DNA from: Rhodanobacter sp. C03
GTDB lineage: Bacteria > Pseudomonadota > Gammaproteobacteria > Xanthomonadales > Rhodanobacteraceae
Assembly: GCF_002001175.1 (NCBI RefSeq)
Contig: NZ_MUNT01000007.1
Location: forward strand, 62,001 to 126,000
DNA: 64,000 bases
Direction: 5' to 3'
Each line of letters begins with the position of its first letter. Positions within the stretch are counted from its first letter, which is position 1. Made by a program: the position numbers and the translations under genes. The notes under the pieces were generated by a model, which was given only the letters and a program-made list of their open reading frames with translations, ran no database searches and was not told where the DNA came from. This document shows positions 61,767 through 64,000 of this stretch, piece after piece.

Positions 61767-62585
61767 ATGTTCAAACACTCGGTATCGCCGATATCGCTGG
61801 CGCGCAGCACCTGGAAACACCGGGAGCTGATCCTGCAGCTGACGCGAAAGGATGTGATCGGTCGCTACAAGGGTTCGCTGTTCGGCCTGGCCTGGTCGTT
61901 CATGAGCCCGTTGTTCATGCTCGGCATCTATACGCTGTTCTTCACCGAGGTCTTTCATGCGCGCTGGGGCGGCATGGGCGACGGCAAGGGCGGCTACGCG
62001 ACCGCGCTGTTTGCGGGCCTGATCATGCACACCGTGTTTGCCGAGTCGATTTCCCGCGGCAGCCAGCTGGTGACGGACAACGCGAACTACGTGACGAAGG
62101 TGATCTTCCCGCTGGAAATCCTGCCCTGGGTTTCCACTCTCACCGCGTTGTATCACGCCCTGGTGAGTCTGATCGTGCTCGCACTGTTCTCGCTGGTATT
62201 CACCGGCCATATCGCGTCGACGTTCCTGCTGTTCCCCGTGGTGCTGCTGCCGCTGGTGCTGATATCGACCGCCGCCGGCTGGCTGCTGGCCTCGCTGGGC
62301 GTCTACGTGCGCGATGTCGGGCAGATGACCAGCCTGATCGTGCTGGCGCTGCTGTATACCGCGCCGGTGTTCTTTCCGCTCGAGAGCATGAAGTCGTCAG
62401 TACAGGCGGTGATGCGCTTCAATCCATTGACGCTGCTGATTGTCGAGGCGCGCAAGGTGCTGCTTGCGGGCCAGTGGCCCGACTGGTCGGCATTGGCCAT
62501 CTATACCGGCCTGGCGTTGATCGCCTGCTGGCTGGCCTATGGCTGGTTCCAGCGTACCCGTGCAGGATTCATCGATGTCCTCTGA
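61767..62585 (+). CDS. wzm: O-antigen/polysaccharide ABC transporter permease
   Basis: 272 residues with six predicted spans. Starts with an amphipathic N-terminal helix and LILQLTRKDVIGRYKGSLFGLAWSFMSPLFMLGIYTLFF, the ABC2 permease signature of Wzm/KpsM-type exporters, and ends LLIVEARKVLLAG..GWFQRTRAGFIDVL. AGGAA lies about eight bases before the ATG. It overlaps wzt by 11 bases, so they form one exporter. Confidence 0.92.
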   Translation: MFKHSVSPISLARSTWKHRELILQLTRKDVIGRYKGSLFGLAWSFMSPLFMLGIYTLFFTEVFHARWGGMGDGKGGYATALFAGLIMHTVFAESISRGSQLVTDNANYVTKVIFPLEILPWVSTLTALYHALVSLIVLALFSLVFTGHIASTFLLFPVVLLPLVLISTAAGWLLASLGVYVRDVGQMTSLIVLALLYTAPVFFPLESMKSSVQAVMRFNPLTLLIVEARKVLLAGQWPDWSALAIYTGLALIACWLAYGWFQRTRAGFIDVL

Positions 62586-63930
62586 GATCATCCACTCGCC
62601 AGCCACGAAGCCGCTGATCCGTGCCCGCGGCATCGGCAAGCGCTACCTCAGTTATGCGCAACCGCATCACCGGCTGATGCAGATGATGGGACGCAAGAGT
62701 TACGCCAGGGAATTCTGGGCGCTGCGCGATCTCGATCTCGAAGTCTGGCCGGGCGAAACCATCGGCATCATCGGCAAGAACGGTTCCGGAAAATCCACTT
62801 TGCTGCAGATCGTCTGCGGGCTGATCGAGCCGACCACCGGCGATATCGAGGTGAATGCGCGGGTAGCCGGCCTGCTCGAGCTGGGCGCCGGCTTCAACCC
62901 GGAGTTCACCGGTCTGGAAAACGTCTATCTGAAAGCGGGCCTGCTGGGCATGGGGCGCGCGCAGGTGGATGCAAAACTCGATTCGATCCTCGCCTTCGCC
63001 GAAATCGGCGACTTCGTGCACCAGCCGGTGAAAACCTATTCCAGCGGCATGTTCGTGCGGCTGGCGTTCGCAGTGGCGGTGGCGGTCGAACCCGACGTGC
63101 TGGTGGTGGACGAGGCGCTTGCCGTGGGTGATGCGTACTTCCAGCGGAAATGCCATCGGCGCATCCAGGAACTGCAGGAGGCGGGCAGCACCTTGCTGCT
63201 GGTCACGCATTCCACGGACGCGGTGGAGCGCATGTGCAGCCGCGGTGTGGTCATCAATGCCGGCAGCAAGATCTACGATGGCCCGGTTCGCGGCGCGATC
63301 TCCGATTACCTGAAGCTGATCTTCGGTGCGCATGTGGCGGATTCGACCGACAAGGCGGCGGCGGTCAAGGTGCTCGGCGAGACGTCCGGCGAGGCGGTCG
63401 AAGCCTTGCTCGCTTCGGGCAGCGATGACGTGCTGTCACAACGCCCTGGCTACAATCGCGACGAGATCCGGGTCGGCAATGGCAAGGCATTGGTGGCCGA
63501 TCTGCACGTGGTGGGCCAGACCGGCGTGCCCATGCTGTCACCCGGACAGCAGGCGGAGATCCTGGTCAAATATGCATTCAAGCTGCCACTTGGCCGGGTC
63601 ATATTCGGCATGCAGATCCGCACGCCGGAAGGCGAGCTGGTTTACAGCACGAACACCTTCCTGGAGAGCGGCGAGGCGTTCCACTACGACGAAGGCGACG
63701 TCGTGGTGGTGCGCTGGAAGTTCAAGACGCACCTCATCCCCAAGCAGTACCTGATGATGTTCGGTATTTCGCAGTTCGACGAATTCGGCCAGGACACCAT
63801 CGCCATCGATCGCCGTTCGGATGTGATGGTGCTGGCGGTTCTGGGGGATACCGGTGCGGCTCAGGGCATCGCCAATCTGCAAGTGAAGTTCGATGTTGAA
63901 ACTGTGGCCAAGACAGGCGACGCCGGGTAG
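62575..63930 (+). CDS. wzt: O-antigen/polysaccharide ABC transporter ATP-binding protein
   Basis: 451 residues. Nucleotide-binding domain 1-250: Walker A GKNGSGKST (67-75), signature YSSGM (155-159), Walker B VLVVDE (175-180), H-loop H212. The C-terminal region (about 295-440, PMLSPGQQAEILVKYAFKLPLGRVIFGMQIRTPEGELVYSTNTFLE) is a Wzt_C-type beta-sandwich that in homologues recognises the terminal modification of the glycan. It exports O-antigen or related polysaccharide together with Wzm. The start at 62575 overlaps the wzm end, with AGGA nine bases upstream. Confidence 0.93.
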   Translation: MSSEIIHSPATKPLIRARGIGKRYLSYAQPHHRLMQMMGRKSYAREFWALRDLDLEVWPGETIGIIGKNGSGKSTLLQIVCGLIEPTTGDIEVNARVAGLLELGAGFNPEFTGLENVYLKAGLLGMGRAQVDAKLDSILAFAEIGDFVHQPVKTYSSGMFVRLAFAVAVAVEPDVLVVDEALAVGDAYFQRKCHRRIQELQEAGSTLLLVTHSTDAVERMCSRGVVINAGSKIYDGPVRGAISDYLKLIFGAHVADSTDKAAAVKVLGETSGEAVEALLASGSDDVLSQRPGYNRDEIRVGNGKALVADLHVVGQTGVPMLSPGQQAEILVKYAFKLPLGRVIFGMQIRTPEGELVYSTNTFLESGEAFHYDEGDVVVVRWKFKTHLIPKQYLMMFGISQFDEFGQDTIAIDRRSDVMVLAVLGDTGAAQGIANLQVKFDVETVAKTGDAG

Positions 63931-63967
63931 CCGCGACATTCCTTCGCCCTGGTTTCATCTGTGGAAA

Positions 63968-64000
63968 ATGCTGACAAGGATCCAAAATTGCGTACCAGTC
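63968..64000 (+). other. possible start of the next gene (cut by window edge)
   Basis: An ATG at 63968 opens 11 codons to the edge. A TTG at 63988 with AAGGA seven bases upstream is an alternative in another frame. Neither can be decided here. Given the context, a glycosyltransferase or other LPS gene is expected. Confidence 0.25.

Overview
This 64 kb window is a high-GC chromosomal segment of a gammaproteobacterium, most probably from the Xanthomonadales (Lysobacterales), and within them closer to the Rhodanobacteraceae (Rhodanobacter/Dyella type) than to Xanthomonas itself. This is an inference from gene content and order: birA-coaX-SPOR-tRNA-Thr, a trpS with a C-terminal extension, a TIR protein with a heme sensor, a cbs/metB/rmlBACD/xanB/wzm-wzt block like the Xanthomonas LPS locus, and many TonB-type functions. 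Most of the window is core genome. I saw no insertion sequence, prophage, integrase or CRISPR array.

Layout. 0-13 kb: the start of a cysteine dioxygenase-family gene (cut by the left edge), a TonB-like protein, a small secreted protein, a hemolysin III-type membrane protein, a TfoX-N protein, a DUF456 protein, fpr, dusA, a PepSY-PhoP-PhoQ-like signalling operon, mtfA, birA-coaX-SPOR and tRNA-Thr(UGU). 12-19 kb: a secreted cyanophycinase divergent from a large TonB-dependent receptor, a DUF4142 protein, a gene-poor gap and arginase. 19-27 kb: trpS, small unknowns, a YgjP-like metallopeptidase, a three-gene 2-oxo acid dehydrogenase operon (E1 alpha, E1 beta, E2) and, divergent from it, kynA. 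27-31 kb: a POT peptide transporter, then a two-gene operon of a membrane c-heme sensor (Tll0287-like plus HAMP) and a TIR-domain protein. 31-35 kb: the tyrosine/homogentisate pathway (hppD-hmgA-fahA) under a divergent MarR regulator; the isomerase maiA lies 13 kb away. 35-48 kb: tpx, a group III truncated hemoglobin, and an unusually dense set of central-carbon genes (gapA, pyk, class I fba, tkt, pgk) interleaved with an S1/P1 nuclease, a TonB-C-domain protein and two paralogous outer-membrane beta-barrels. 48-53 kb: pilU, a DUF4398 lipoprotein and its coiled-coil partner, a YdcH protein, and cbs. 53-64 kb: glmS, then the rmlBACD-manC nucleotide-sugar operon on the minus strand, metB, and the wzm-wzt O-antigen ABC exporter running into the right edge.

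How it fits together. The catabolic genes suggest amino-acid scavenging: cyanophycin or other peptides, arginine, tryptophan, tyrosine, and branched-chain or other 2-oxo acids. cbs and metB supply transsulfuration. glmS, manC, rmlBACD and wzm/wzt provide sugar nucleotides and export for the cell envelope, and the right edge probably opens into the strain-variable LPS region. The least explained parts are the TIR/heme-sensor operon, the two-block motif shared upstream of the two beta-barrel genes, an operator-like palindrome inside the hppD promoter, and an orphan terminator/leader upstream of the TonB-like gene.
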